From: Acetobacteraceae bacterium
GTDB lineage: Bacteria > Pseudomonadota > Alphaproteobacteria > Acetobacterales > Acetobacteraceae
DNA length: 64,000 bases
Assembly: GCA_003151425.1 (NCBI GenBank)
Contig: PLXO01000100.1
Coordinates: 68,415 to 132,414, forward strand
Direction: 5' to 3'
The notes under the pieces are model-generated. The model saw only the letters and a list, made by a program, of their open reading frames with translations, did not search any database and had not been told where the DNA came from. The position numbers were made by a program, and so were the translations under genes. Shown here piece by piece: positions 1-9,040 of this stretch; position 1 is the stretch's first letter; every line of letters starts with the position of its first letter.

Positions 1-217
1 TGATCACCCGCTCCGGCTTCTCCGCCAGCATCGTCGCGATCACGTCATCGAACTGCGTGACATCGCCGCGGACCACCTTCACGCGCCCTGCCAGGTCGGC
101 AACGGTGGGCGCGTTCGGGTTGATATCCATGCAGGTGACCGGCTCGCCGCGCGCCAACAACAGACGTAGTACGCGCGAGCCGATGAAGCCGGTGCCGCCG
201 ATGATCAGGGTGGACAT
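1..217 (-). CDS. NAD-dependent epimerase/dehydratase, 5' part only (cut by window edge)
   Basis: The minus strand reads an open frame from an ATG at 217 to the window edge, giving about 72 residues. It starts MSTLIIGGTGFIGSRVL, the classic N-terminal Rossmann fingerprint (GGTGFIG) of extended short-chain dehydrogenase/epimerases. It continues with an acidic residue after the second strand (CMDINPN) and a GDVTQFDD segment, the usual 'GDvtD' adenine pocket of this family. A strong GGAGGAAA ribosome site lies just upstream. The frame is absent from the ORF track because it has no stop in the window. The substrate (nucleotide sugar, steroid or other) cannot be told from this fragment. Confidence 0.85.
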   Translation of the reverse strand, partial: MSTLIIGGTGFIGSRVLRLLLARGEPVTCMDINPNAPTVADLAGRVKVVRGDVTQFDDVIATMLAEKPERVI

Positions 218-383
218 GGGTTTCCTCCGGGTTTTGCCGGCAGGCTACGGCGCGCCCGCCCGCTGTTCAACCCGACATCATCTCGACCCGATGGCGCACG
301 ACAACAGATGGTGGGCGACACCAGATGGCGGGCGAGGCGCCGGTCTGGCAGAGTGCGACTGCGGCAATGCGATGGGGAGACGG

Positions 384-860
384 ATGGCAATCGAATTTGT
401 GGTCAACGGGACGGCACGGACGGTGAACGCCGCTGACACCACGCCGCTGTTGGATGTGTTGCGCAACCAGCTCGACCTGAAAGGCGCACGCTACGGCTGC
501 GGGCTGGAGCAGTGCGGCAGTTGCATGGTGCTGGTGGACGGTGCGCCCGTCTACGCCTGCGCGCGCGAGGTCGGCACCGTCGCCGGCAAGCACATCATCA
601 CGATCGAGGGAATCGGCAGCATCGCCCACCCGCATCCGTTGCAGCTTGCGTTCCTTGATGAGCAGGCCGGGCAATGCGGCTACTGCCTGTCCGGCATCAT
701 CATCGAGGCCAAGGCGCTGCTGGACCGCAACCCGGACCCGAGCCGGGCGGAGATCGCCGCCGCGCTCGACAACCATCTCTGCCGCTGCGGCGCGCATCCA
801 CGTATCCTGCGCGCGGTCGCCAAGGCCGCCACGATGATCCGCGAAGGAGCCGCCCAATGA
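384..860 (+). CDS. Molybdenum hydroxylase small subunit, two [2Fe-2S] clusters
   Basis: 158 residues. The plant-type ferredoxin cluster is C39, C44, C47, C59 (GCGLEQCGSC) and the second cluster is C98, C101, C133, C135 (CGYC, CRC), the layout of xanthine dehydrogenase-family Fe-S subunits such as IorA and NicA. It carries electrons from the molybdenum site of its partner. I chose the ATG at 384 because homology begins at MAIEF and GGGGAGA precedes it; the longer ORF (from 57) is unsupported and overlaps the divergent epimerase gene. The stop overlaps the start of the large subunit by ATGA, so the two are translationally coupled. No FAD subunit gene is adjacent, as in isoquinoline or nicotinate oxidoreductases. 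Confidence 0.93.
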   Translation: MAIEFVVNGTARTVNAADTTPLLDVLRNQLDLKGARYGCGLEQCGSCMVLVDGAPVYACAREVGTVAGKHIITIEGIGSIAHPHPLQLAFLDEQAGQCGYCLSGIIIEAKALLDRNPDPSRAEIAAALDNHLCRCGAHPRILRAVAKAATMIREGAAQ

Positions 861-2965
861 GCGACACGCTGCCGTTGAGCATCCAGAACAACCGGCGGAT
901 GGAGAAGTGGATCCGTTTCGATCCCGACCGTACCGTGCGCCTGGCGGTGGGCAAGGTGGAGCTGGGTCAGGGCAACGTGACCGCGCTGGCACAGATCGCG
1001 GCGGAGGAGCTGGACATTGATCTCACGCGCATCGCGGTGCTGGCGGGCGACACGCAGGATGCGCCGGATGAGGGGCAAACGACCTCCAGTCAGTCGATCG
1101 AGGTGTCGGGCCGCTCCGTCCGGCTGGTGACGGCAGAGTTGCGCGCCCGCGTGCTCGACCGGCTGGCACGGCGGCTGAATTGCGCGCCGGCGGAAATTGG
1201 CGTCGATGACGGAACGTTCCGCCGGGGCAACGCACCGACCGGGCACGATTATTGGAATTTCGTGCAGACGGAGGACTTCGCCGCCGAGATCGCCGGCACC
1301 GCGACGCCGAAGCCGCACACGGAATACCGCGTGGTGGGCAAGGCGGTGCCGCGGCGCGACCTGCCGGCGAAGGTGACGGGCGCCAGCTTCATCCACGACA
1401 TGGTACGCCCGGACCTGCTGCACGCGCGCACGCTGCGCCAGCCCAATCGCGGCGCGGTGCTGGCCGCGTTCGACGAGGCGGCGGTGCGACGCGCGGCGGG
1501 CGGGGATTTCCGCGTGGTGCGGGTGGGCAATTTCGTTGCGTTCGTGGGGCATGACGAGACGGTGGTGCATCGCGCAGCGGCCGCAGCGCCTGCGCATGCG
1601 CGCTGGGACAACGCGCGGCAGATCACGCCAGACCAGCAGGAGGCCGCCTGGCTGGTCGGCAAGCCCACCAATGAACGGGTGCATGGCGACCCGCCCATGG
1701 CAGATCCGCCGAAGACGGTGATAGAGGCAACCTATTCCCGCCCGTACATCGCGCACGCGGCAATGGGTCCGTCCTGTGCGCTAGCGGAATATCGCCACGG
1801 TACGCTGTCGGTTTGGTCGCACACGCAGGGGCCATATCCGCTGCGCGCCGCGCTGGCCAATGTGCTCGGGCTGCCGACCGAGCGCATTATCGTGCGGCAC
1901 GCGCATGGCGCCGGCTGCTACGGCCACAACGGCGCCGACGACGCGGCCGTGGACGCCGCGATGATCGCGCTGCAGGTGCCCGACCAGTGCATCCGCGTGC
2001 TATGGCGGCGCGAGGAAGAATTCGGTTTCGAACCATTTGGCACCGCGATGCAGGTCACTGCGCGCGCGGCACTCGACGATACCGGAAAGCCGGTAGAATG
2101 GACGACGGAGATCTGGTCCGGCACGCATGTGCAACGCCCCAGCACCGGCGGCAACATGCTGACGCACGAGGCGCTGCCGACGCCGCCGCCCGACCCGAAG
2201 CCGACCGATCCGCCGGAGTCCGGCGGGGGTGGCGGTACACGCAACGGATTGCCACTCTACGACTTTCCGGTGCGGCGCATCCTGCATCACCTGGTGCTGG
2301 CCCCGCCGGTGCGCACTAGCGCGCTGCGCGGCCTCGGCGCGCTGCCAAACGTGTTCGCGATCGAGTGCTTCATGGACGAGCTGGCTGAACGCGCCGGTGT
2401 CGATCCGGTGTCGTATCGCCTGTCCGTGCTGTCCGATCCGCGCGCCCGGCGCATCATCGAGGACGTGGCGGTGCGCAGCGACTGGGCGCAGCGCGGGCCG
2501 GCGGGGACCGGGCGCGGGCTGGGTCTGGGCTGGGCGCGCTATAAGAACAAGGCGGCCTATGCGGCGGTGGCTGTCGAGCTCGAAGTGGATCAGGAGGTGC
2601 GGCTGAAGCGCGTGTGGTGCGCGGCGGATGCCGGGCTGGTGATCAACCCGGACGGTGGCAAAAACCAATTGGAGGGCGGCATCATCCAGGCGGCCAGCAT
2701 GACGCTTAAGGAGCAGGTGACGATGGAAGGCGAAGGCGTTACCTCAATCGATTGGAAGTCCTATCCGATCCTGAAATTCAGCGAGGTGCCGGAAATCGAT
2801 ACGGTGCTGGTGGACGCGCCGGATCAGCCGACGCTGGGAATGGGCGAGTGCACCATGGGGCCGACCGCGGCGGCGATCGGCAACGCGGTGGCACATGCGC
2901 TGGGCGTGCGGATCAGGGACATGCCGTTCACGCGGGAGCGGATCGCGCAGGTGCTGTTGGGGTAG
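857..2965 (+). CDS. Molybdenum hydroxylase large subunit (xanthine dehydrogenase family)
   Basis: 702 residues from the ATG that overlaps the upstream stop. It carries cofactor-site segments typical of the family: GKVELGQGNVTALAQ near the N-terminus, the RGLGALPNVFAIECFMDELA segment mid-protein, and GMGECTMGPTAAAIGNA near the C-terminus, where the Glu of GMGE is in the position of the catalytic base. It resembles IorB/NicB-type aldehyde or N-heterocycle hydroxylases, but has no Tat signal and no cytochrome c tail, so a cytoplasmic enzyme is inferred. A Gly/Pro-rich insert (PPPDPKPTDPPESGGGGGT) lies around residues 445-460. The substrate is unknown. No maturation (XdhC) gene is visible nearby. 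Confidence 0.92.
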   Translation: MSDTLPLSIQNNRRMEKWIRFDPDRTVRLAVGKVELGQGNVTALAQIAAEELDIDLTRIAVLAGDTQDAPDEGQTTSSQSIEVSGRSVRLVTAELRARVLDRLARRLNCAPAEIGVDDGTFRRGNAPTGHDYWNFVQTEDFAAEIAGTATPKPHTEYRVVGKAVPRRDLPAKVTGASFIHDMVRPDLLHARTLRQPNRGAVLAAFDEAAVRRAAGGDFRVVRVGNFVAFVGHDETVVHRAAAAAPAHARWDNARQITPDQQEAAWLVGKPTNERVHGDPPMADPPKTVIEATYSRPYIAHAAMGPSCALAEYRHGTLSVWSHTQGPYPLRAALANVLGLPTERIIVRHAHGAGCYGHNGADDAAVDAAMIALQVPDQCIRVLWRREEEFGFEPFGTAMQVTARAALDDTGKPVEWTTEIWSGTHVQRPSTGGNMLTHEALPTPPPDPKPTDPPESGGGGGTRNGLPLYDFPVRRILHHLVLAPPVRTSALRGLGALPNVFAIECFMDELAERAGVDPVSYRLSVLSDPRARRIIEDVAVRSDWAQRGPAGTGRGLGLGWARYKNKAAYAAVAVELEVDQEVRLKRVWCAADAGLVINPDGGKNQLEGGIIQAASMTLKEQVTMEGEGVTSIDWKSYPILKFSEVPEIDTVLVDAPDQPTLGMGECTMGPTAAAIGNAVAHALGVRIRDMPFTRERIAQVLLG

Positions 2966-3094
2966 GTCAGATCCACTTTGCAACGACATCGCTTCGCGTT
3001 GAACCGACCGATGCGTTCCACTTGCACCGCCGGCATGGTTGTGCCTGATGCCCACAGACGATGCTGACGGCACGCGAGCCGCTGGAGGACCTAA

Positions 3095-4168
3095 GTGAAA
3101 TTTTCGATCGCCGTGAACATGGAGCGCTTCGATGCAAGCCAGGACATGCAGGGCGTTGCGCGCGACGCGCTGGAGCTGGTCACCCTGGCGGACCAGGGCG
3201 GCTTCGAGGTCGCCTGGGCCGCCGAGCACCACACGATCGAGCTGACCGTCGGTCCCAATCCGTTCACGCTGCTGATGCACTGGGCCGCGCACACCTCGCG
3301 CATCCGGCTCGGCACCGCCGTGGTGGTCGCGCCGTACTGGCATCCGATCCGGCTCGCCGGCGAGGCGGCCTTGTTCGATGTACTGACCGGCGGCCGGCTG
3401 GAGCTTGGCATAGCGCGCGGCGCGTTCCAGTACGAGTTCGATCGCATGGGCAGCGGCATCCAGCAGCGGAAGGGATTTGATTACCTAAAGGAGCTGCTGC
3501 CGACCGTGCAGGCCCTGTGGCAGGGCGATACCGAACATCATGGCAGGTTCTGGGATTTTCCCATGGCGACATCGGTGCCCAAACCGTTGCAACAGCCGTA
3601 TCCGCCGATTTGGATCGCCGCGCGCGACCCCGAAACGTTCGCCTGGGCGGTGGAATCCGGCGCCAACATCATGGCGACACCGCTGTCACGGCCGCACGCC
3701 GAGGTCGGCATCCTGGGCCGGCGCTTCGCCGAGACGCTGGCCAAATTTCCCGACCGGCCGCGACCGCGCTTCCTGATGCTCCGCCGGGTCTGCGTTTATG
3801 ACCGGCCGGAGGACGCGCGCATCCCGATCGATGCGTCGATCGCCTATGGCCTTGCGTTCGACAGCCTGTTCGCCGAGACCGCCGGCGTGGTGAACGGTTT
3901 CGCCGCACCCAGCGATCCCTCGCGCGCGGCGCATCGCCCCGAGTATCAGCCGGACATGGTCCGCGACGGCATGGTGATGGGCACGCCCGACGAGGTCGTG
4001 GCCAAGCTGCGCGACTACGAGGCCGTCGGGCTGGACCAGTTCTGCTACGGTGCCAACTTCGGCCTGCCGCATGCGGTCGCGCGGCGCTCGCTGGAGCTGT
4101 TCATCACCAAGGTCATGCCCCATTTCGCGTCAACGGCTCAGCCGAAAGTGCTGTTGGCAACAGCATGA
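3095..4168 (+). CDS. LLM-class flavin-dependent oxidoreductase (luciferase-like)
   Basis: 357 residues, a GTG start with GGAGG seven bases upstream. The sequence has the TIM-barrel features of F420/FMN bacterial-luciferase relatives: an AAEHH motif near residue 40, SRIRLGTAVVVAPYWHPIRLAGEAA, and GGRLELGIARGAFQYEFDRMG. The PIWIAARDPETFAWAVESGANIM segment is the phosphate-binding half. Such proteins are FMN-dependent monooxygenases on varied substrates. It follows the molybdenum hydroxylase by 130 bases on the same strand and could belong to the same catabolic unit, but this is inference. No substrate call is possible. Confidence 0.9.
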   Translation: MKFSIAVNMERFDASQDMQGVARDALELVTLADQGGFEVAWAAEHHTIELTVGPNPFTLLMHWAAHTSRIRLGTAVVVAPYWHPIRLAGEAALFDVLTGGRLELGIARGAFQYEFDRMGSGIQQRKGFDYLKELLPTVQALWQGDTEHHGRFWDFPMATSVPKPLQQPYPPIWIAARDPETFAWAVESGANIMATPLSRPHAEVGILGRRFAETLAKFPDRPRPRFLMLRRVCVYDRPEDARIPIDASIAYGLAFDSLFAETAGVVNGFAAPSDPSRAAHRPEYQPDMVRDGMVMGTPDEVVAKLRDYEAVGLDQFCYGANFGLPHAVARRSLELFITKVMPHFASTAQPKVLLATA

Positions 4169-4254
4169 TACGAGGGACGCCGCAGAAGATGAGCGCGTGC
4201 GTGTTCGGGTCAATCGCGGCGGCAATCGGCACCGCTAGCTAAGGTCGATCCCAC

Positions 4255-5169
4255 CTATTCCGTAACGAACTCGCACACCCGATACCCCTGCGCGAACAGC
4301 AGCGCGCGCAGATCCGCATGATCCACCCGTGCCTGCGCCGCAGCCGCGACGATCGGCTTGGCGTGAAACGCCACCCCCAGTCCCGCTTCACGCAGCATGT
4401 CCAAATCGTTCGCGCCGTCCCCCACCGCCAACGTCGCCTCCAACCCCAGCCCATCCCGCGCCGCCAGTTCCCGCAGCGTCGCCACCTTGGCATGGCGGTC
4501 CAGGATCGGCTCCGCCACCGCGCCGGTCAGCACCGCGCCGTCATCCAGCAGCACGTTCGACCGGTGCAGATCGAATCCCACCAGTACCGCAACGCGTCCG
4601 GTAAAAAACGAGAACCCACCAGAAACCAGCGCGGTCACCGCGCCATTCGCGCGCATCGTCGCTACCAGTTCCCGCGCCCCTGGAGTCAGACGCACGCGCT
4701 GCCACGTCTGCTCCAGCGCTGCGACCGGCAGGCCCTTTAGCATCGCCACCCGCTCGCGCAGTGCGGCCTTGAAATCCAACTCGCCGTTCATTGCGCGTGC
4801 GGTGATTGCGGCGATGCGCTCCTTGAGCCCGGCGAAATCGGCCAGCTCGTCCAGCGTCTCGCCGGTCACGATGGTGCTGTCCATGTCGGCGATCAGAAGG
4901 CGCTTGCGCCGCCCCTGCACAGTCTGGGCGACGGCATCCACCGTGGCGCCGTCCAGCGCGGCGCGCACCTCGGTCAGGTCCGGCGCGGTATCCAAAACAA
5001 GGTCCACGGCCTCGCCGGGCGACAACACGGACGCCGGACCGCCGCCTATCACATCGCGGACTCGGTCCACCAGCGTATCGGTCAACAACATGGCAGTGCG
5101 ATCGGCGACCAAAGTCAGAACGTGCGCGGCCCCCGCCGCGGCCGCATCGCGCTCCCGCTCGACCGTCAC
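4255..5169 (-). CDS. serB: Phosphoserine phosphatase
   Basis: 304 residues, HAD superfamily. The nucleophile motif is ADMDST (D95, D97), followed by GETLDELA, the SGGFSFF substrate-loop motif, and the metal-binding GDGANDLDML. The extra ~85-residue N-terminal domain matches the ACT-like region of long SerB proteins. It removes phosphate from O-phosphoserine, the last step of serine synthesis, in the cytoplasm. The start is a GTG overlapping the TGA of the upstream Fe-S protein gene (GTGA), so coupled translation is likely. This pairing with a CCG-domain Fe-S protein is not a biosynthetic pairing I recognise. Confidence 0.96.
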   Translation of the reverse strand: MTVERERDAAAAGAAHVLTLVADRTAMLLTDTLVDRVRDVIGGGPASVLSPGEAVDLVLDTAPDLTEVRAALDGATVDAVAQTVQGRRKRLLIADMDSTIVTGETLDELADFAGLKERIAAITARAMNGELDFKAALRERVAMLKGLPVAALEQTWQRVRLTPGARELVATMRANGAVTALVSGGFSFFTGRVAVLVGFDLHRSNVLLDDGAVLTGAVAEPILDRHAKVATLRELAARDGLGLEATLAVGDGANDLDMLREAGLGVAFHAKPIVAAAAQARVDHADLRALLFAQGYRVCEFVTE

Positions 5170-6458
5170 CGCAACGGCAGCGCCTGCTCGCCCAGCATGT
5201 CGGTCAGCACCACCGCGCGCGCCTCATCGAGATCAACCTGGTTCGTCGCCAGCAGCGGCGCGGCATCCGCCAGGACGGCGTCAACGTCCTGCATCAGCTT
5301 CAATCGCTTGAACAGATCAGGTCGCGTCAGCCCCATGCTCTCGCCAACGAGTTCGAGAAAGTTCACCACCTCGAATGGCCAGTCGCGCTCGTGGCTGCAC
5401 AGCTCGCGATGGCAGTTGTGGTAGATGCCCGCCAGTGTCGTTACGCCGGCGTCTGCCGCCGCCTGCAACTGCGCGCGATGCACCTCGCGCTTGAAATCGG
5501 GCAGTGCGTTCAGCGTGTTGCACATATAGCCGACGCGCGGCTGTGCGAAGTCGACAAATTCCAGGCCCGGAATGGCTTCCAGGATGGCACACGCCGCCTC
5601 GCTCACGCCGGCGATGCCCGGGTGCTCGTGCAGGCCGACACGCTTCTCCACCCGGCGCGTCATCAGCGGACGCAACGCATCCAGCCGCGCGGCGAGGAAC
5701 AACAGGAACGGTTGCAGATCGAGCGCCGTGTCGGTCTTGCCCGGCGCGACGATTTCACCAAGCTGTACCTGGCAGGTCGGGCACCAGGTCAGCGCGCGCC
5801 CGCCGACCGCGCCGGCGAGCCGCTCGATCGTGCGATACGCCACGCGGCCCGAGGTCGCCACATCGCCGGCGCGGAACTGCAGCACGCCGCAGCAATGCGA
5901 CGGCCCGCCCATCACGCGATAGTGCACGCCCAGCGCCTCCATGATGTCGAAGCACAGCAGTGCGATGTGTGGCGTCTTCACCAGGTTGCAGCCAGTGTAG
6001 AAAACCACGTCCGGCTGCGTATCGTCGTCGGTGTCATCGGCGCGGAAGCGCGACAGAAGGTCCGGCGGCAACTGCATGCGTGACAGCACGCGCACGCCCT
6101 TGGTCATGCCGCCGAATCGCGCGAAAGCGTCACGCCGCCGCGCGGTGGCATCGGTGCGACGGCGTAACGCCAGGCGCGCCATCGCCAGCATGAAGCGTGG
6201 ATTGACCCCGTGCTGGCAGGCCGGGATGCAGTGCCCGCTGCCGGAACAGACCGCCGCCCAGCGTGCCGAGGCCTCGGGATGGTCGGTGCCGCGCAGGATG
6301 CTAAGCACGCCGCCTGCGATGGCGTATGGGTCATCGGCGTCGATGCCGGCGGCCTCGGGCATTGGGCAGACCTTGACGCAGTCGCCACAGGACGTGCAAC
6401 GCTCCAGCACTTCCGCGACGCGCAGATCGAGCGCGATTTCGAACGGGCTGTCCGGCAT
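5166..6458 (-). CDS. 4Fe-4S ferredoxin / CCG-domain protein (HdrD/GlpC-like)
   Basis: 430 residues. One complete cluster site is C21-x2-C24-x2-C27-x3-C31 (CTSCGDCVKVCP). A second site, CSGSGHCIPACQHG (C71, C77, C81), has Ser where the second Cys is normally found, so it may hold a three-Cys cluster or none. Two cysteine-rich CCG-type regions follow (GCNLVKTPH with GGPSHCCG and CPTCQ; later HNCHRELC). This is the architecture of heterodisulfide reductase subunit D, GlpC and glycolate-oxidase Fe-S subunits, which relay electrons from a flavoprotein partner. No partner flavoprotein is adjacent. It is translationally coupled to serB downstream. Confidence 0.88.
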   Translation of the reverse strand: MPDSPFEIALDLRVAEVLERCTSCGDCVKVCPMPEAAGIDADDPYAIAGGVLSILRGTDHPEASARWAAVCSGSGHCIPACQHGVNPRFMLAMARLALRRRTDATARRRDAFARFGGMTKGVRVLSRMQLPPDLLSRFRADDTDDDTQPDVVFYTGCNLVKTPHIALLCFDIMEALGVHYRVMGGPSHCCGVLQFRAGDVATSGRVAYRTIERLAGAVGGRALTWCPTCQVQLGEIVAPGKTDTALDLQPFLLFLAARLDALRPLMTRRVEKRVGLHEHPGIAGVSEAACAILEAIPGLEFVDFAQPRVGYMCNTLNALPDFKREVHRAQLQAAADAGVTTLAGIYHNCHRELCSHERDWPFEVVNFLELVGESMGLTRPDLFKRLKLMQDVDAVLADAAPLLATNQVDLDEARAVVLTDMLGEQALPLR

Positions 6459-6542
6459 GATCCCCTCCGTCGGCGCCGACTATAGGGCGCCGCCGTGTCT
6501 CTGGCATAGTGTGGATTGTTGGTGGAGGAACAGGGGGGAACG

Positions 6543-7568
6543 ATGGCAATTACGATGGTCTATGTGTCCTGCGCGGAGCCGCGCGAGATCCTGCGCTTCG
6601 CAATGGATCGCGACAGCGGTGCGCTGCAGCAGATCGACGCGACCTATGTCCCGGGGATCGACATCGCGTCCAACACCTCCATGCCGCTGGCGATCAGCCG
6701 CGACCGGCACGTGCTGCATGCCGGGCTGCGCCAGCCGCCGTATCCCTGCGTCGGATTCGCCATCGATTCGAAGGACGGTGCGCTGAGCGTGCTCGGTGGC
6801 GCCAATCTGCCGCACAGCGTCTGCTATCTGACGATCGATCGGACCGGGAAACATCTTCTCGCCGCGTCGTATCAGGGCGCGCTGCTGGCCAGCCACGCGC
6901 TGGATGCGCGCGGCGTGATCACCGCGCCAGCGACCCAGGTGGTGCCGACGCCGCCGGCCGCGCATTCGGTGATCCAGGATGCCACCGGGCGCTTCGTCTA
7001 TGCCGCCAGCCTCGGCGGCGACGTGGTGATGCGGCTGCGGTTCGATGCCACCACCGGGCGGCTGGAGGACATGCAGACAGCGCCGATGCCGCAGGGCGCC
7101 GGGCCGCGGCATTTGCGCCTGTCGCCCGACGGGCGCTTCCTCTACACGCTGTGCGAACTGGACGCGACGATCGGCGTGTTCGCGGTGGCGCCGGGGACCG
7201 GGTTGCTGGAGCGACGGCAGATCCTGCGCACCCAGCCTGAGGGTTTCGCCGCCAAGGCCGCAGACATGCACCTGACGCCGGATGGATTTTTCCTTTACGC
7301 CAGCGAGCGTGGGACGAGTACCCTGACGGTTTGCCGCGTCGCGTCGGATGGCTCGCTGTCGGTGATTGACCAGACCGCCACGGAAACATTCCCGCGTGGC
7401 TTCGCAATCGATTCGCGCGGGCGCTTCCTGCTGGCGGTCGGGCAGGAGAGCCATCATCTGAGCGTCTATCGGATCGATCCGCAGACGGGCCGGCTGAATG
7501 CTGCCACGCGGTACGCGACGGCACGCAATCCGAACTGGGTCGAAATAATCGATCTCCCCGGTGGCTAA
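6543..7568 (+). CDS. Lactonase-family beta-propeller protein (6-phosphogluconolactonase Pgl/YbhE type)
   Basis: 341 residues from an ATG with a GGGGGGA ribosome site. The protein is built from repeated blades (SRDRHVLHAG, TGRFVYAASLGGDVV, DGRFLYTLCELDATIGVF, DGFFLYASERGTSTLTV), the seven-bladed lactonase fold. E. coli YbhE hydrolyses 6-phosphogluconolactone; other members cleave cis,cis-muconate lactones or are uncharacterised. No signal peptide is seen. The start listed in the ORF track (6516) would add nine residues and place the ribosome site inside the gene. Its role here is not fixed by context, although an enolase-superfamily sugar-acid dehydratase gene lies convergently downstream. Confidence 0.85.
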   Translation: MAITMVYVSCAEPREILRFAMDRDSGALQQIDATYVPGIDIASNTSMPLAISRDRHVLHAGLRQPPYPCVGFAIDSKDGALSVLGGANLPHSVCYLTIDRTGKHLLAASYQGALLASHALDARGVITAPATQVVPTPPAAHSVIQDATGRFVYAASLGGDVVMRLRFDATTGRLEDMQTAPMPQGAGPRHLRLSPDGRFLYTLCELDATIGVFAVAPGTGLLERRQILRTQPEGFAAKAADMHLTPDGFFLYASERGTSTLTVCRVASDGSLSVIDQTATETFPRGFAIDSRGRFLLAVGQESHHLSVYRIDPQTGRLNAATRYATARNPNWVEIIDLPGG

Positions 7569-7729
7569 GTCCTGCGATTCGTAATTACGGTGACGTATTC
7601 CGGGGTCGTATCCATGGCCACCCCAATCGTTTCCCCTCTTACAGGGCGCGGATTTGGGGCTGTAGGCGGGGTATCGATATCGAAAGTGCGTCATCGTATT
7701 TACGAAAAGGAGTACTAAGGAACCCACCG

Positions 7730-7813
7730 TGTCATGCCGGCGAAGCCCAGGGGGCATCCACGACTTGCCCTTGGGCACGCAGCAAAGTCGTGGATGCCTT
7801 TGCCGGCATGACA
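7730..7813. repeat. Large intergenic palindrome, family A copy 1
   Basis: Two arms beginning and ending TGTCATGCCGGC / GCCGGCATGACA pair through CATCCACGACTT with AAGTCGTGGATG. The left arm has about 8 extra bases (CCCAGGGG) relative to the right. It lies between the convergent lactonase and dehydratase genes, close to the latter's stop, so it could terminate transcription in either direction. The AAGTCGTGGATG core recurs in the palindrome at 25.5 kb. Confidence 0.85.
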
Positions 7814-7822
7814 GAACGAGGG

Positions 7823-9025
7823 CTAGTACCCAGTCCGCGTCGCACCCACGACGTAGTTCTTGCGGGGGAATTCCTCCGTATAGGACCGCAAGCTCTTGGT
7901 CCCGCCGCGCGCGCCCATGTCGCGATACGGATGCGCCCGCAACTTCTCGACATCGATATCGATGCCGTGCCCCGGCACGGTCGGCAACTCCACGAAACTA
8001 TCCTGCACCATCAGCGGCTGTACGGCGATCGCATCGCACGCGGGCTTCAGATTGATGAAGCACTCGGCGATCCAGAAATTCGGAATCATCGCCGACAGCG
8101 TCACCGTCGCCGCCAGACCGACCAGCGTCGAATTGTAGTTGTGCGGCGCTACCGCCACCGCATGCGGCTGCGCCATCGCGGCAATATCCAGCATCGCGGT
8201 GATGCCGCCGCAGTTGCAGATATCCGGATTGATGATGTCCGCCGCACGCGCCGCCAGCGCCTGGGCGAATCCTTCCTTGGAATAGATCGCCTCACCCGTC
8301 ACAATCGGGATCGGCAGGTTGCGGCGCACCTCGGCGACCAGCTCGATGTTGTCGCACAGACAGGGTTCCTCGTACCAGCCGACATCGAACTCGGCGATGC
8401 GCCGACCAATGCGGATGGCGTGCATCGGCGCGAGCCGACGATGCACCTCGACCAGCAGCGTAAAATCCGGCCCCAGCGTCTCGCGCATTGCTTTCACATA
8501 GCGCACGACGTGGGCCTCGTCCTCCTTGTGGATGAAGCTGCGCCATGGGCCGGGAAACGGATCCCATTTCAACGCGGTGAACCCCGCCGCCTTGACCTTC
8601 AGCGCCCGCTCCAGGTTCTGCTCGATGGTTTCCTGCCCGTTCGACCAGCCGTTGGCGTAGACCCTCACGCGCTCACGCGACGCGCCGCCCAGCAAATTAT
8701 ACAGCGGCAACTTGGCGTGCTTGGCGACGATGTCCCACATCGCGATCTCGATCGCACTCCATGCCGACAGCAGATCGAGCGAGGCGCGACGCATCGCGAA
8801 ATCCTCGAACATGACCTGGCCGGTGTGACGGATGTTGAAAGGACTGCGGCCGAGTACGTATTTGGCCATCGCCTGCAAACATAGCTCGATCACCTGCTCC
8901 TTGCCGGGGGTAACGTAGGCCTCGCCCCAGCCATGCAGGCCGGTGTCGGTCTCCACCCGGCAGAACAGCAGGTTCTTCGCCGTTCCGGGATCGAACAGGA
9001 ACGTTTCGATGCGCGCGATCTGCAT
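7823..9025 (-). CDS. Mandelate racemase/muconate lactonizing enzyme family (sugar-acid dehydratase-like)
   Basis: 400 residues, enolase superfamily. The N-terminal capping domain (GLHGWGEAY, IEIAMWDIVAKHAKLPLYNLLGG) is followed by the barrel. Metal ligands are expected in LLVEVHRR, YEEPCLCDN and GEAIYSKEG; NPDICNCGGI and APHNYNS carry the other catalytic-face residues. The histidine of VAVAPHN and the HRR after the first acidic ligand resemble galactonate or gluconate dehydratases. The reaction is probably dehydration of a sugar acid, but racemisation is possible. It lies 15 bases downstream of the enoyl-CoA hydratase gene on the same strand, so the two are likely cotranscribed. Confidence 0.9.
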   Translation of the reverse strand: MQIARIETFLFDPGTAKNLLFCRVETDTGLHGWGEAYVTPGKEQVIELCLQAMAKYVLGRSPFNIRHTGQVMFEDFAMRRASLDLLSAWSAIEIAMWDIVAKHAKLPLYNLLGGASRERVRVYANGWSNGQETIEQNLERALKVKAAGFTALKWDPFPGPWRSFIHKEDEAHVVRYVKAMRETLGPDFTLLVEVHRRLAPMHAIRIGRRIAEFDVGWYEEPCLCDNIELVAEVRRNLPIPIVTGEAIYSKEGFAQALAARAADIINPDICNCGGITAMLDIAAMAQPHAVAVAPHNYNSTLVGLAATVTLSAMIPNFWIAECFINLKPACDAIAVQPLMVQDSFVELPTVPGHGIDIDVEKLRAHPYRDMGARGGTKSLRSYTEEFPRKNYVVGATRTGY

Positions 9026-9040
9026 GACGCCCTCCCTTTG

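Noticed and set aside
57-383. N-terminal extension of the 2Fe-2S subunit ORF
   Set aside because: It overlaps the antisense epimerase gene, has no ferredoxin homology and no ribosome site at its start; the ATG at 384 fits the family.
7576-7640. Possible insertion-sequence or MITE remnant (AATTACGGTGACG word)
   Set aside because: The word resembles ends seen near transposase relics, but there is no second end, target duplication or transposase fragment here.
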